Shown here: in pieces, positions 53,473 to 61,592 of the stretch
How positions within the stretch are numbered: the first letter of the stretch is position 1
Layout: every line of letters begins with the position of its first letter
Assembly: GCA_965216585.1 (NCBI GenBank)
Contig: CBDCGC010000003.1
Span: 2,976,001 to 3,040,000, forward strand
Reading direction: 5' to 3'
Length of the DNA: 64,000 nt
Source: CADEER01 sp965216585
Lineage (GTDB): Bacteria; Desulfobacterota; Binatia; HRBIN30; CADEER01
Made by a program: the position numbers and the translations under genes
The notes under the pieces: generated by a model
Told to the model about the DNA's origin: nothing
Databases searched by the model: none
What the model saw: only the letters and a program-made list of their open reading frames with translations

Positions 53473-55239
53473 TCAGCGGACCGTGCAGCGCAGGACGAAC
53501 GCGTCCTCGTCGGTGCGTGTTGCGGTTCGCGTCTGCAGGCGCACCGAGGTCACTCTCTCGACCGGCACGCTGAGTGGAATTGGGCGCGTGCACAGATCGG
53601 CACCCCGCAGCGGCGTTGGCGGCAGAGCGGCGCGGATCGCGTCGGCGTTGGCTTTTTCGATCACCGATTTGGCGGCGGGGAGCTGGACACTGGCGATGGC
53701 CTCGCCGGTTGCGCAGAAAGGCAGCAGCGGATCGCGCACGTTGAAGCACAGGGACAGCAGGAAGGTGCACTGGCCCGTCGTGTCGTCGGCGTCGCAGAAA
53801 GCGCCGTCGCTGCAGGCGGCGACCGGGGTGGCGCTGCGCCGGACGATGTCGGGCGGGATGAAGTTCCAACCGAGAAGGCAATCCGATTGTCCACTGCCGC
53901 CGGCGGGCTCGATCTGGCGAACCCGAGTGAGGGCGCGAAAGGCGGCTAGCGCGTCTATGCGTGGATAGGTACGGCCGCTCCTTTCGTCGACGATGGGAAC
54001 ACCGGTCTCAATCATCGCCGCTTCGATCTGCTCTGCCGAAGCGCTTGGCCGTGCCGAGGCCAGCAGCGCCGCGGTGCCGCTCACGTGCGGCGCCGCCATC
54101 GACGTGCCGCCGCAGATGCGCTCGCCGCCGATGTCGGAGCAGAGCAGGCTGAGCTCGCCATCGACTCCCGAGGAGATGACGTCGACGCCCGGTGCGAGCA
54201 GATCGAGCTCGACACCGGCGTTGGAAAAATCGGCAACCGAGTCGTCGCGGTTGGTAGCGCCGACGGCCAGCACCCCGGGAACGCAGGCGGGCGTGCTGAT
54301 GCGATTGCTGCGCAGTTGATTTCCCGCAGCGGCGACGACGATGGTTCCGCGCCGGCGCAAGGTGGCGACGACGTCGCCGATCATTCGATTCAAGCCGCAC
54401 GCCGCGTCGGCATCGCAACCGTCCTCAGCGCGGCACTCCTCTTCGCACTTGGCGACACAGTCGCCGCTGAAGACGCGAAAGCTGGCCAGGCTCATGTTGA
54501 CGATACGGACGTCGCGGCGATGGACGGCGATCCAGTCCAAAGCTGCCAGCCAATCCGACACGAGACCCGAGTTGGCCGCGTCGAGCACGCGCACGGCGAC
54601 CACCTGGGTCGCCGGCGCGACGCCGGTGCCGGCGACGTTGCCACGCGAGAGGAGAATACCGGTGATGTTGGTGCCGTGAGGGTGACCCGGCGCGGCGCTG
54701 CCCGGGCCCGATGCCCGGGCGCCACCGTCCGGGCAGCAAGCCGGCTCGCAGAGCAGTCCCGGACACGAGCCGCTGCAAAAGCACTCCTCGTGAATCACCG
54801 CGCCGGCGATGTCCGGGTGGCTGGCTTCGACGCCGCTGTCGAGGACGGCGACGACGACGTCGCCTCCGGTGACGAAGCGCCGATGCACACGGTCGGCGCC
54901 GATTCGCGGTACCGATTCCTCGAGGGCGCCGCCGCCGCCGATGTCTGCGGCGATCCATTGCACGTCCGGGTGATCGGCCAGCGCCGCGAGCCCGGGCGCA
55001 GTGAGCCGGGCGGAAAACCCGGCGACCGACTCGTAGCAATGGCGGACGGCGATGTCGGCGGGCATGGTCCGTTCCATCGCCGACGCGGCGGGCAGCGCAT
55101 CCACGCCGCGGCGCAAGCCGACGACGACCTCGGCGCTGCCGTTGTGCGTTGTCTGTGAAAGGGTCGCCGCATCGATCGATGCCGCTTCCAGCGTCGCCGG
55201 CATGGTCAGCAGCAGGAGCAGGAGGAAGCGGTGTTTCAT
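53473..55239 (-). CDS. secreted subtilisin-like (S8) serine protease
   Basis: This 588-residue protein has a signal peptide (MKHRFLLLLLLTMPATLEA). An N-terminal inhibitor-like region (about 35-100) is followed by the S8 domain, which keeps Asp in AVLDSGV (about 133), His in HPHGTNITGI (about 188), Asn in AAAGNQ and Ser in GGTSMAAPHVSG (about 380). Extra Cys-rich loops (CFCSGSCPGLLCEPACC, about 150) and a C-terminal Cys-containing region (about 455-588) are present. It is a predicted active extracellular protease. Its 3' end lies in the direct-repeat region. Confidence 0.93.
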   Translation of the reverse strand: MKHRFLLLLLLTMPATLEAASIDAATLSQTTHNGSAEVVVGLRRGVDALPAASAMERTMPADIAVRHCYESVAGFSARLTAPGLAALADHPDVQWIAADIGGGGALEESVPRIGADRVHRRFVTGGDVVVAVLDSGVEASHPDIAGAVIHEECFCSGSCPGLLCEPACCPDGGARASGPGSAAPGHPHGTNITGILLSRGNVAGTGVAPATQVVAVRVLDAANSGLVSDWLAALDWIAVHRRDVRIVNMSLASFRVFSGDCVAKCEEECRAEDGCDADAACGLNRMIGDVVATLRRRGTIVVAAAGNQLRSNRISTPACVPGVLAVGATNRDDSVADFSNAGVELDLLAPGVDVISSGVDGELSLLCSDIGGERICGGTSMAAPHVSGTAALLASARPSASAEQIEAAMIETGVPIVDERSGRTYPRIDALAAFRALTRVRQIEPAGGSGQSDCLLGWNFIPPDIVRRSATPVAACSDGAFCDADDTTGQCTFLLSLCFNVRDPLLPFCATGEAIASVQLPAAKSVIEKANADAIRAALPPTPLRGADLCTRPIPLSVPVERVTSVRLQTRTATRTDEDAFVLRCTVR

Positions 55240-55324
55240 CGGCGTATGATGCCACTATTGCAGGACTGCGCACAGCGCGACATGGTGACCAGCGTATGCA
55301 GCGCGGGTAAGCGGCAGGAAAATC

Positions 55325-55861
55325 ATGATTCCCAAGCCAAACGGAAAAGTTACCTCGATCTACCGCGGTCACGTCATCGACCTGCGGCTCGAGGGAATGG
55401 ACATGCCGGACGGTCGGACGATGGATTTCGAGATCGTCCGCCATGCGCCGGCAACCGCCATCCTCGCCATCGACGATCAGCGTCGCGTCATCATGATCTT
55501 TCAGTTCCGCCACGCCCTCGGCAAGCAGATCTGGGAAGTGCCGGCGGGAATCGTCGAAGAGGGGGAAGAGCCGCTGCACTGTGCCCAGCGAGAGCTGCGC
55601 GAGGAGACCGGCTTCACGGCGAGCGAGTGGCAGTCGCTCGGCACGATGTACACGGCGGCTGGGTTCTGCGACGAGGTCATCCACCTGTTCCTCGCCCGCG
55701 GTCTGCGCTCTGGTGTGCAGAGCCTGGATGAGAACGAATACCTGCAGCCACACGCGGTCGCCCTGGAGAAGGTGGAAGAGATGGTCGCGGCTGGTGAGAT
55801 CGACGACTGCAAGACCATCGTCTCCCTCTACCGCGCCGGGCGCTTTCTCGCTTCCCGGTGA
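55325..55861 (+). CDS. NUDIX hydrolase (ADP-ribose pyrophosphatase-like)
   Basis: This 178-residue protein has the complete Nudix box: G of AGIVEEGEEPLHCAQRELREETGF, matching GX5EX7REUXEEXGU (about 78-100). VIMIFQFRHALGKQIWEVPAG precedes it, the usual ADP-ribose pyrophosphatase layout. The start is ATG 55325. Seven bases separate it from the acyl-CoA dehydrogenase gene, so an operon is likely. Confidence 0.92.
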   Translation: MIPKPNGKVTSIYRGHVIDLRLEGMDMPDGRTMDFEIVRHAPATAILAIDDQRRVIMIFQFRHALGKQIWEVPAGIVEEGEEPLHCAQRELREETGFTASEWQSLGTMYTAAGFCDEVIHLFLARGLRSGVQSLDENEYLQPHAVALEKVEEMVAAGEIDDCKTIVSLYRAGRFLASR

Positions 55862-55868
55862 TCGTCCG

Positions 55869-57041
55869 ATGGATTTGACGTTCTCCGAAAGTGAAGAGCG
55901 CTTCCGCTCTGAGCTGCGCACATGGCTCGCTGACAATCCGCCCCGCCCCGAGCCGCGGGAGCTCGCCGACTGGGTTGCCTACGGCAAGGCCTGGCAACGA
56001 GATCTCCACCGGGCCGGCTGGTGCGGAGTGCACTGGCCGGTCGAATACGGTGGCAGGGGGGCGTCGCTGATCGAGCAGATCATCTTTCAGCAGGAGATGG
56101 CGCGGGCCAAGGCACCGCTGTTGATCAACCTCGCCGGCTTGACCATGGGCGGGCCGGTGCTGATTGCCCACGGCAGCGAAGAGCAGAAGCGCCGCTACCT
56201 GCAAAACATCCTCACCGCCGAGGAAATCTGGTGCCAGGGCTTCTCCGAACCCAACGCCGGCTCGGACCTGGCGGCGCTCAACACCCGGGCGGTGCTCGAC
56301 GGCGACTCGTTCGTCGTCAGCGGCCAGAAAGTCTGGACCAGTTTCGCCCGCTACGCCGACTGGTGCATGCTCCTGGTTCGCACCAATCCCGACGCGCCCA
56401 AGCACAAGGGAATCACCTTTCTCATCGTCGACATGAAGAGCCCAGGCGTCACGGTGCGGCCACTCAAGCAGATCAACGGCGACGAGGACTTCAACGAACT
56501 CTTCTTCGAAGAGGTTCGCGTGCCACGCGAGAACGTCATCGGTGAGATCGACGGCGGCTGGAAGATCGCCATCACGACGCTCATGCACGAGCGACAGACG
56601 TTGACGTTTTCGCGCCAGCTCCAATCGAGTATCGCCCTGCAGGAGCTCATCGATCTGGCGCGTGCCCGACCCGCGGGAGACCGCGCGATCGTCACTGACC
56701 CGATCGCGCGGCAAAAACTGGCCGCCGCCTACATCGACAGCCAGGCGATGCGCTACACGTCGTTGCGCAACCTGACCAAGACCCTGCGCGGCGGCGAGCC
56801 GGGTCCGGAGGGCTCGATCGAGAAGCTCTATTGGAGTGAGATGTACCAACGCATGCTGGCCGATGCGCTGTCGATGCTGGGGCCGTTTGGCCAACTCCTC
56901 GAAGGTGACGAACGCAGCATCGACGACGGCAAGTGGGGCTATTTGCATCTCTACTCGCGCGGGCGGACAATCGCCGCCGGCTCGTCGGAGATCCAGCGCA
57001 ACATCATCGCCGAGCGCATCCTCCAACTGCCGCGGGGTTGA
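55869..57041 (+). CDS. acyl-CoA dehydrogenase
   Basis: This 390-residue protein starts at ATG 55869 (MDLTFSESEERFRSELRTWL). It has GWCGVHWPVEYGGRG, the FAD-binding GFSEPNAGSDLAAL (about 132-145), VWTSFARYADWCMLLVRT and the C-terminal SSEIQRNIIAERILQLPRG. The family abstracts hydrogens at C2-C3 of acyl-CoAs using FAD and electron-transfer flavoprotein. The acyl chain is not determined. It is followed by an MBL gene starting 3 bases after its stop. Confidence 0.93.
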   Translation: MDLTFSESEERFRSELRTWLADNPPRPEPRELADWVAYGKAWQRDLHRAGWCGVHWPVEYGGRGASLIEQIIFQQEMARAKAPLLINLAGLTMGGPVLIAHGSEEQKRRYLQNILTAEEIWCQGFSEPNAGSDLAALNTRAVLDGDSFVVSGQKVWTSFARYADWCMLLVRTNPDAPKHKGITFLIVDMKSPGVTVRPLKQINGDEDFNELFFEEVRVPRENVIGEIDGGWKIAITTLMHERQTLTFSRQLQSSIALQELIDLARARPAGDRAIVTDPIARQKLAAAYIDSQAMRYTSLRNLTKTLRGGEPGPEGSIEKLYWSEMYQRMLADALSMLGPFGQLLEGDERSIDDGKWGYLHLYSRGRTIAAGSSEIQRNIIAERILQLPRG

Positions 57042-57043
57042 AG

Positions 57044-57901
57044 ATGAAGAAGCGCGTCGTCACCGATTCGATGCTGGGTATGGAGCTGCCCGACATCGAC
57101 CAGTGGTCGGAGCGGGTCACCGTCGTGCTCGGGCAGAACCCGGGGATGTTCTCCGGTCCCGGCACCAATACCTACCTGGTAGGCACCGGCAGGCGACCGA
57201 TCCTCGTCGACACCGGCCAGGGCGTCGAGTCGTACCTGCCGCTACTGCGCCAAGCCATGCAGGAGCGCAATGCCGAGGGCTTGCAGGAGATCGTCCTGAC
57301 GCACGCCCATCCCGACCACAACGGCGGGCTTGATCAGGTTCTCGACGAGTACGGACCGCTGCGCATCACCAAGAAACCGTGGCCCGGATACGACACCGAT
57401 CACGAGATCAACGTCATCGACGACGAGGACGTCGTCACTACCGAAGGCGCGACCCTGCAGGCGATCTGGACGCCGGGCCACGCCAGGGATCATCTCTGCT
57501 TTTTCGTCCCCGAAGACAATGCGCTGATCACCGGCGACGTCGTGCTCGGTGCCGGCACGACGGTGATCCCCCCCGACGGCGACCTCGGCGACTACATCAA
57601 GTCGCTGCACAAGCTGCTCGACTACGACGCCGACGCGCTCTACCCGGCGCACGGTCCGTGCATTCGCAATGCCAACGAGAAAATCGAGAGCTACCTGCAG
57701 CACCGCGCCCTGCGCGACGAGCAGATTCTCGACGGGTTGCGCGCTGGGGTCGAGAAGATCCCCGACCTGGTCAAGCGCATCTACACCGACGTTCCCGAGT
57801 TTCTCCACGACGCTGCGGCGATGTCGGTCGACGCCCATCTGCGCAGAATGCACGAAGAGCATGTCGTTCAACGCGAAGGCGACTCCTGGTCACTGGCCTG
57901 A
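57044..57901 (+). CDS. metallo-beta-lactamase-fold hydrolase, LACTB2-like
   Basis: This 285-residue protein has LTHAHPDHNGG (HxHxDH, about 86-93), TPGHARDHLC (about 144), ITGDVVLG and YPAHGP. Like LACTB2 it carries a C-terminal winged-helix-like domain with RALRDEQILDGLRAGVEKI and VDAHLRRMHEEHVVQREGD. The family includes endoribonucleases and thioesterases. It ends 12 bases inside the convergent GNAT gene. Confidence 0.88.
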   Translation: MKKRVVTDSMLGMELPDIDQWSERVTVVLGQNPGMFSGPGTNTYLVGTGRRPILVDTGQGVESYLPLLRQAMQERNAEGLQEIVLTHAHPDHNGGLDQVLDEYGPLRITKKPWPGYDTDHEINVIDDEDVVTTEGATLQAIWTPGHARDHLCFFVPEDNALITGDVVLGAGTTVIPPDGDLGDYIKSLHKLLDYDADALYPAHGPCIRNANEKIESYLQHRALRDEQILDGLRAGVEKIPDLVKRIYTDVPEFLHDAAAMSVDAHLRRMHEEHVVQREGDSWSLA

Positions 57902-58690
57902 GCTCGCATCGTTGGCGGCAACCAGCATCTGGTACTTGAAGATCTCGCGGAATCCCATGCGGCGGTAGATTGGCTCGCCCATCGGGCTGGCTTGCAGTGA
58001 AACCAGCTTGGCGTTGTTGTCGAACCCGATGTTGGCGACGGTGCGGGTGACGATCTCACCGAGGCCCAGGCCGCGTGCGCTCTCGATCGTGCTGACCCAG
58101 TAGATGCCGGCGATTCCGTGCGACAGCAGGACGAGGGCGCAGGAGACGGGCTGGCCTCGATGGTAGGCTACGGCGCCGTAGATGTGGGGTGCCAGTAGTG
58201 AGGCGCCGCGGGCGAAGAGCGTGGCCAGGGCATCGGCAGGCATTTGGTAAGTCTGCCAGGCGCGCGTCACGACGGCGGAGAAGTCACCGACGCCCTCGTC
58301 ATTCTCGGTGCGACGCACTTCGACGCCGTCGGGCAGCGGATGGTCTTCGATCCGTTGCTCGACGACCATGGCCGGAGGCGAAACCAAAGCCGCCAAGCCT
58401 GCGGCCGGCGCGGCCCGCAGCAGGTCGCGGTCGGCGTCCCCGTCCTTGACGGTGAACGAATAATCGTAACCGAGCTCGGCGAAGAATCGTTTCGCCCGAG
58501 TCAGAGCTTGCACCGCATCGAGGCCCGGATCCGTGCGGACAGCCGTGTTCATCGTCGGGAACGGATGAATTCCCGCGGTCAGCAGCAAGCCGTCGCGGTC
58601 GATCGCTATACCACCGCAACGGCGGCTCTGTTCGCGCAGAGCCTCGCGGTAGTTGAGGTCGGACAACTCGTGGACTTCAGCTTCCGTCAT
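57890..58690 (-). CDS. GNAT-family N-acetyltransferase
   Basis: This 266-residue protein (ATG 58690; the frame opens at 58708) has an N-terminal all-alpha/beta half of unclear role. The C-terminal GNAT fold includes AVAYHRGQPVSCALVLLSHGIAGIYWVST and the acetyl-CoA pyrophosphate loop ARGLGLGEIVTRTVANIG (Q/RxxGxG/A, about 218-235), then GEPIYRRMGFREIFKYQML. The acceptor is unknown. Two-domain GNATs of this length are common. Confidence 0.85.
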   Translation of the reverse strand: MTEAEVHELSDLNYREALREQSRRCGGIAIDRDGLLLTAGIHPFPTMNTAVRTDPGLDAVQALTRAKRFFAELGYDYSFTVKDGDADRDLLRAAPAAGLAALVSPPAMVVEQRIEDHPLPDGVEVRRTENDEGVGDFSAVVTRAWQTYQMPADALATLFARGASLLAPHIYGAVAYHRGQPVSCALVLLSHGIAGIYWVSTIESARGLGLGEIVTRTVANIGFDNNAKLVSLQASPMGEPIYRRMGFREIFKYQMLVAANDASSGQ

Positions 58691-58708
58691 GCGATGGAAA
58701 TACAACAA

Positions 58709-59138
58709 TCATCGCCGTGGCGCCCAGCGGAGAGCACGATCGTTGGAGATGGATCTCGAGCCATCGCTGGAGGGGCATGCGTGGGGAAGCGAGTTTCAGA
58801 TCAGCAAACCCACCGGCACGGCGCCGGATCATTCATATAGAGGAACTTTTCGAATGGGATATCGCGCCAGCGATCACCGACCTCAGCCTGCGCCTGCGCC
58901 TCGCCTGAGCCTACGAGCGCAGCGAGTTTCAGCCTAGCCAAACCCCCGGCGCGGTGCCGAAGCATACGCGGACAGAAACTCGAGATTGCCTCGCGAAGCG
59001 AGACCACCCCCAGCCTTCTGCCCCAGCCCGAGCCCCAGCCTTCGTCAGAAAAAAGAAGGCAGGAGGCTAGGGCAAAAGGCTGCGGGCTGGGGTTCTTACC
59101 AAACCAGCGTCCATCGCAACCAGACCGCGCCGAGCAGA
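58709..59138. other. decayed intergenic region with repeats
   Basis: No gene was found. The region holds an imperfect direct repeat (58788-58832 and 58921-58965, 35 of 45 bases identical, offset 133). It also holds an imperfect inverted repeat (59011-59028 with 59065-59082, CAGCCTTCTGCCCCAGCC against GGCTAGGGCAAAAGGCTG). The structure looks like a remnant of a small mobile or repetitive element. Confidence 0.5.
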
Positions 59139-59139
59139 C

Positions 59140-59271
59140 AGCTTTCCGGCTTTCTACGACCCGGATCAGCCGAGTTGGTTGGTCAAGGCGGGTCCGTTCC
59201 TGATCCACTACTCGTACGATCCGGCTGGCGATCGGGTCGTCTTCATGAACCTCTTCCGCCGCCGCTGATCG
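59140..59271 (+). pseudogene. C-terminal remnant of an unknown gene
   Basis: The plus-strand frame encodes SFPAFYDPDQPSWLVKAGPF, then LIHYSYDPAGDRVVFMNLFRRR and a stop at 59269-59271. The frame runs open further upstream with no plausible start or conserved sequence. The end has protein-like composition, so this is likely the tail of a truncated gene. The family is not recognised. Confidence 0.45.
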
Positions 59272-59327
59272 TGGTTGAAGATGGGTCTGGTGAAGCGGTC
59301 TTCCCGCTCGAGACGGAGCCTTCCGTC

Positions 59328-59642
59328 CTAGGCTGCGCTGCGCCGAAGTGGTTTGATCTTTCGTATATCCTTTGCCGACTTCGATTGCTGCGCGTGGTAG
59401 AGATCCCACGCCAATTGCAGGTTCATCCAGAATTGGGCTTCCATCCCGAGAAGCCGCTCGAGTCGCAGCGCAGTGTCCGGTGTGACTCCGCGCCGCCCGT
59501 GAACGAGTTCGTTGACTCGTGGGTAGGATACTCCAATACGTTTAGCGAGCTCGGTTTGGCTAAGCTGGAGCGGTTTCAAGAACTCCTCCAGTAGCATTGC
59601 ACCCGGGTGGGTCGGTGGACCATGTGTGGGTATTCGTACCAT
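59328..59642 (-). CDS. higA: HigA-type XRE antitoxin (second copy)
   Basis: This 104-residue protein from ATG 59642 starts MVRIPTHGPPTHPGAMLLEEFL. Its helix-turn-helix LSQTELAKRIGVSYPRVNELVHGRRGVTPDTALRLERLLGM is followed by FWMNLQLAWDLYHAQQ, as in HigA. The start lies 14 bases after the higB stop. The longer frame to 59876 overlaps higB and is rejected. It differs clearly from the other HigA at 52953. Confidence 0.92.
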   Translation of the reverse strand: MVRIPTHGPPTHPGAMLLEEFLKPLQLSQTELAKRIGVSYPRVNELVHGRRGVTPDTALRLERLLGMEAQFWMNLQLAWDLYHAQQSKSAKDIRKIKPLRRSAA

Positions 59643-59656
59643 TTGAATACTCCCGG

Positions 59657-59950
59657 TTAGTGGTAGTCGACGATTTCTACATCGCCGACGTCTTTGGTGT
59701 CCCAGACGAAACAGATTCGGTACTGGTCGTTGATTCGAACGCTGTGCTGCCCGCGTCGTTTCCCTCTCAGCGCTTCCAGGCGATTTCCGGGAGGAATTTT
59801 CAGGGACTGCAGAGACACGGCGGCGTTGAGCTGATCCATTTTTCGTCGTGCGATCGGCCAAAGGTGACGTGGACATCGTTGACGTGCTTCTTTGCTGTTG
59901 TGGCGATTGAAGATGTCTTCGCTCCCACGATCAGCAAAGGACCGAATCAC
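59657..59950 (-). CDS. higB: HigB-type toxin (second copy)
   Basis: This 97-residue protein starts at GTG 59950 (MIRSFADRGSEDIF), with AGGAAGGGG upstream. It has LEALRGKRRGQHSVRINDQYRICFVW and VEIVDYH, the HigB signature. It is toxin-first with higA. A near-perfect palindrome lies just upstream (59976-60004). Confidence 0.93.
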   Translation of the reverse strand: MIRSFADRGSEDIFNRHNSKEARQRCPRHLWPIARRKMDQLNAAVSLQSLKIPPGNRLEALRGKRRGQHSVRINDQYRICFVWDTKDVGDVEIVDYH

Positions 59951-59975
59951 ACTCTATCCCCTTCCTCATCATGCA

Positions 59976-60004
59976 CCATGTATAACGTATAACGTTATGC
60001 ATGG
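59976..60004 (-). promoter_or_regulatory. palindromic operator of higBA
   Basis: CCATGTATAACG (59976-59987) and CGTTATGCATGG (59993-60004) are reverse complements with one mismatch, separated by TATAA. The element lies 26 bases before the higB start and contains TATA-rich sequence that could be a minus-10. It is probably the HigA-binding autoregulatory site. Confidence 0.65.
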
Positions 60005-60064
60005 CCAGCGCCGAAGCCTTGGCCGGCGTTGCCGGGAAAGGCATTTTTTGGCTTAGTTCCGAGC

Positions 60065-61450
60065 ATGGTGCGAGTCCTTGTAGCCGTAGTCCTACTCACG
60101 ACTCCGACACTCCATGCTTTGGAGATGGATTGGGACGCGATCGGTGCCGAAGCAACTGCGATGCTGCGCCAATACGTGCAGGTTGATACGACCAATCCGC
60201 CGGGGAATGAGATCGCCGGTGCGCGCTTTCTCGCCGAGCGCTTCGGCAAGGATGGGATCGAAACACGGATCTTCGAGTCCGAACCAGGACGGGCAACGAT
60301 TCTCGCTCGGCTTCCCGGCACGGGTGACGACAGGCCCGTGATTCTGCTCAATCACCTCGACGTCGTCTCGGCGAACGAGAAAGAGTGGAGTCATCCTCCC
60401 TTTGGCCGCGATATCGATGGCGGCTTTCTCTACGGGCGTGGCGCCATCGACTGCAAAGGGATGGCGGTCGTCGAGGCGATGGCAATGCTGGCGATTGCGC
60501 GCTCGGGAGAGAAGCTGTCTCGCGACGTCATTTTTCTCGGCACCGCCGACGAAGAAAAGGGCGGAGCCCTGGGCGCCGGTTGGTTCGTCGACAACCACTT
60601 CGACCTCATCGAAGATGCCGAGTTCGTCTTCAATGAGGGAGGCCACGGCCGCAAGCTCGACGACGGTACGACGGTGTTCGAAGTCAGTGCCGTGGAGAAG
60701 ACGCCCTTCTGGTTGCGGTTGACGGCATCCGGACAGCCCGGCCACGGCTCGACGCCGCGCGGGATGTCGGCGGTCGATCGCCTGGTGCGGGCACTCGATC
60801 GGGTTCGCCGGCGGCCGCGCGAGCTCCGCGTTACTTCCGAGGTCGACGCCTACTACAAGGCTCTGGCAAAACGGCAGAGCGGCGATTTGCGCGAGAAATA
60901 CGCCAGCCTGGAAGAAGCGCTGGCAGAGGATGACTTTCGCTCTACTTTCCTCGCCCGCCCCGAAGACGCGGCGCTGGTGCAGTCGACGGTGTCGATCACC
61001 GTGCTCGACGGCAGCAGCAAGACCAATGTCGTGCCGCCGCAGGCGTCGGCCGAGCTCGACTGCCGCCTCTTACCCGACGAGACGCCGGCCGTATTTCTGA
61101 AGAAAGTGCGCGACGTCATCGACGACGACGGCATCGAGATCGAAACCCTGCTCAACTTTCCACCGTCGGCTTCGCCAATCGACACGCCGCTCTATCGCGC
61201 CATCGAAACCGTTGCCGCCGCCGAGGGCGCGACCGTCGTGCCCAACGTCCTGCGCGGCTTTACCGACGCCCACTACTTTCGCGAGAAAGGGATGACCGTC
61301 TACGGATTCGTCCCTGTCGTTCTCAGCGACGAAGACGCCGGCCGTATGCACGGTGTCGACGAACGACTACCGATCGCCGAGCTCGCCGCCGGCACGCGGC
61401 GTTTGGTGGAAATCCTGCGCGAGTTGGCGGCGCCGACCGCTGCGCCGTGA
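60065..61450 (+). CDS. secreted M20-family metallopeptidase
   Basis: This 461-residue protein starts at ATG 60065 and begins MVRVLVAVVLLTTPTLHALE, a signal peptide. It has LLNHLDVVS (His/Asp, about 99-104), RGAIDCKG (about 126-133), ADEEKGGALGA (Glu pair, about 163) and HGVDE near the end. The central dimerisation-type domain is SGQPGHGSTP. It resembles M20 carboxypeptidase/ArgE/DapE-type enzymes, here exported. The substrate is unknown. Confidence 0.92.
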   Translation: MVRVLVAVVLLTTPTLHALEMDWDAIGAEATAMLRQYVQVDTTNPPGNEIAGARFLAERFGKDGIETRIFESEPGRATILARLPGTGDDRPVILLNHLDVVSANEKEWSHPPFGRDIDGGFLYGRGAIDCKGMAVVEAMAMLAIARSGEKLSRDVIFLGTADEEKGGALGAGWFVDNHFDLIEDAEFVFNEGGHGRKLDDGTTVFEVSAVEKTPFWLRLTASGQPGHGSTPRGMSAVDRLVRALDRVRRRPRELRVTSEVDAYYKALAKRQSGDLREKYASLEEALAEDDFRSTFLARPEDAALVQSTVSITVLDGSSKTNVVPPQASAELDCRLLPDETPAVFLKKVRDVIDDDGIEIETLLNFPPSASPIDTPLYRAIETVAAAEGATVVPNVLRGFTDAHYFREKGMTVYGFVPVVLSDEDAGRMHGVDERLPIAELAAGTRRLVEILRELAAPTAAP

Positions 61451-61592
61451 AACGATCCGGCAGCGGCCGTTTCTTGCAGTCGTTTCCGCGGCAACCAGGT
61501 GTTTCCGGTCACTGATGATTCTTTCTCGAGGCTGTGAGCGGATTCGTTTGCTCGGCGGCCGGTTCTCCGCTACAGGCGCTGTTGGGGGTAGC

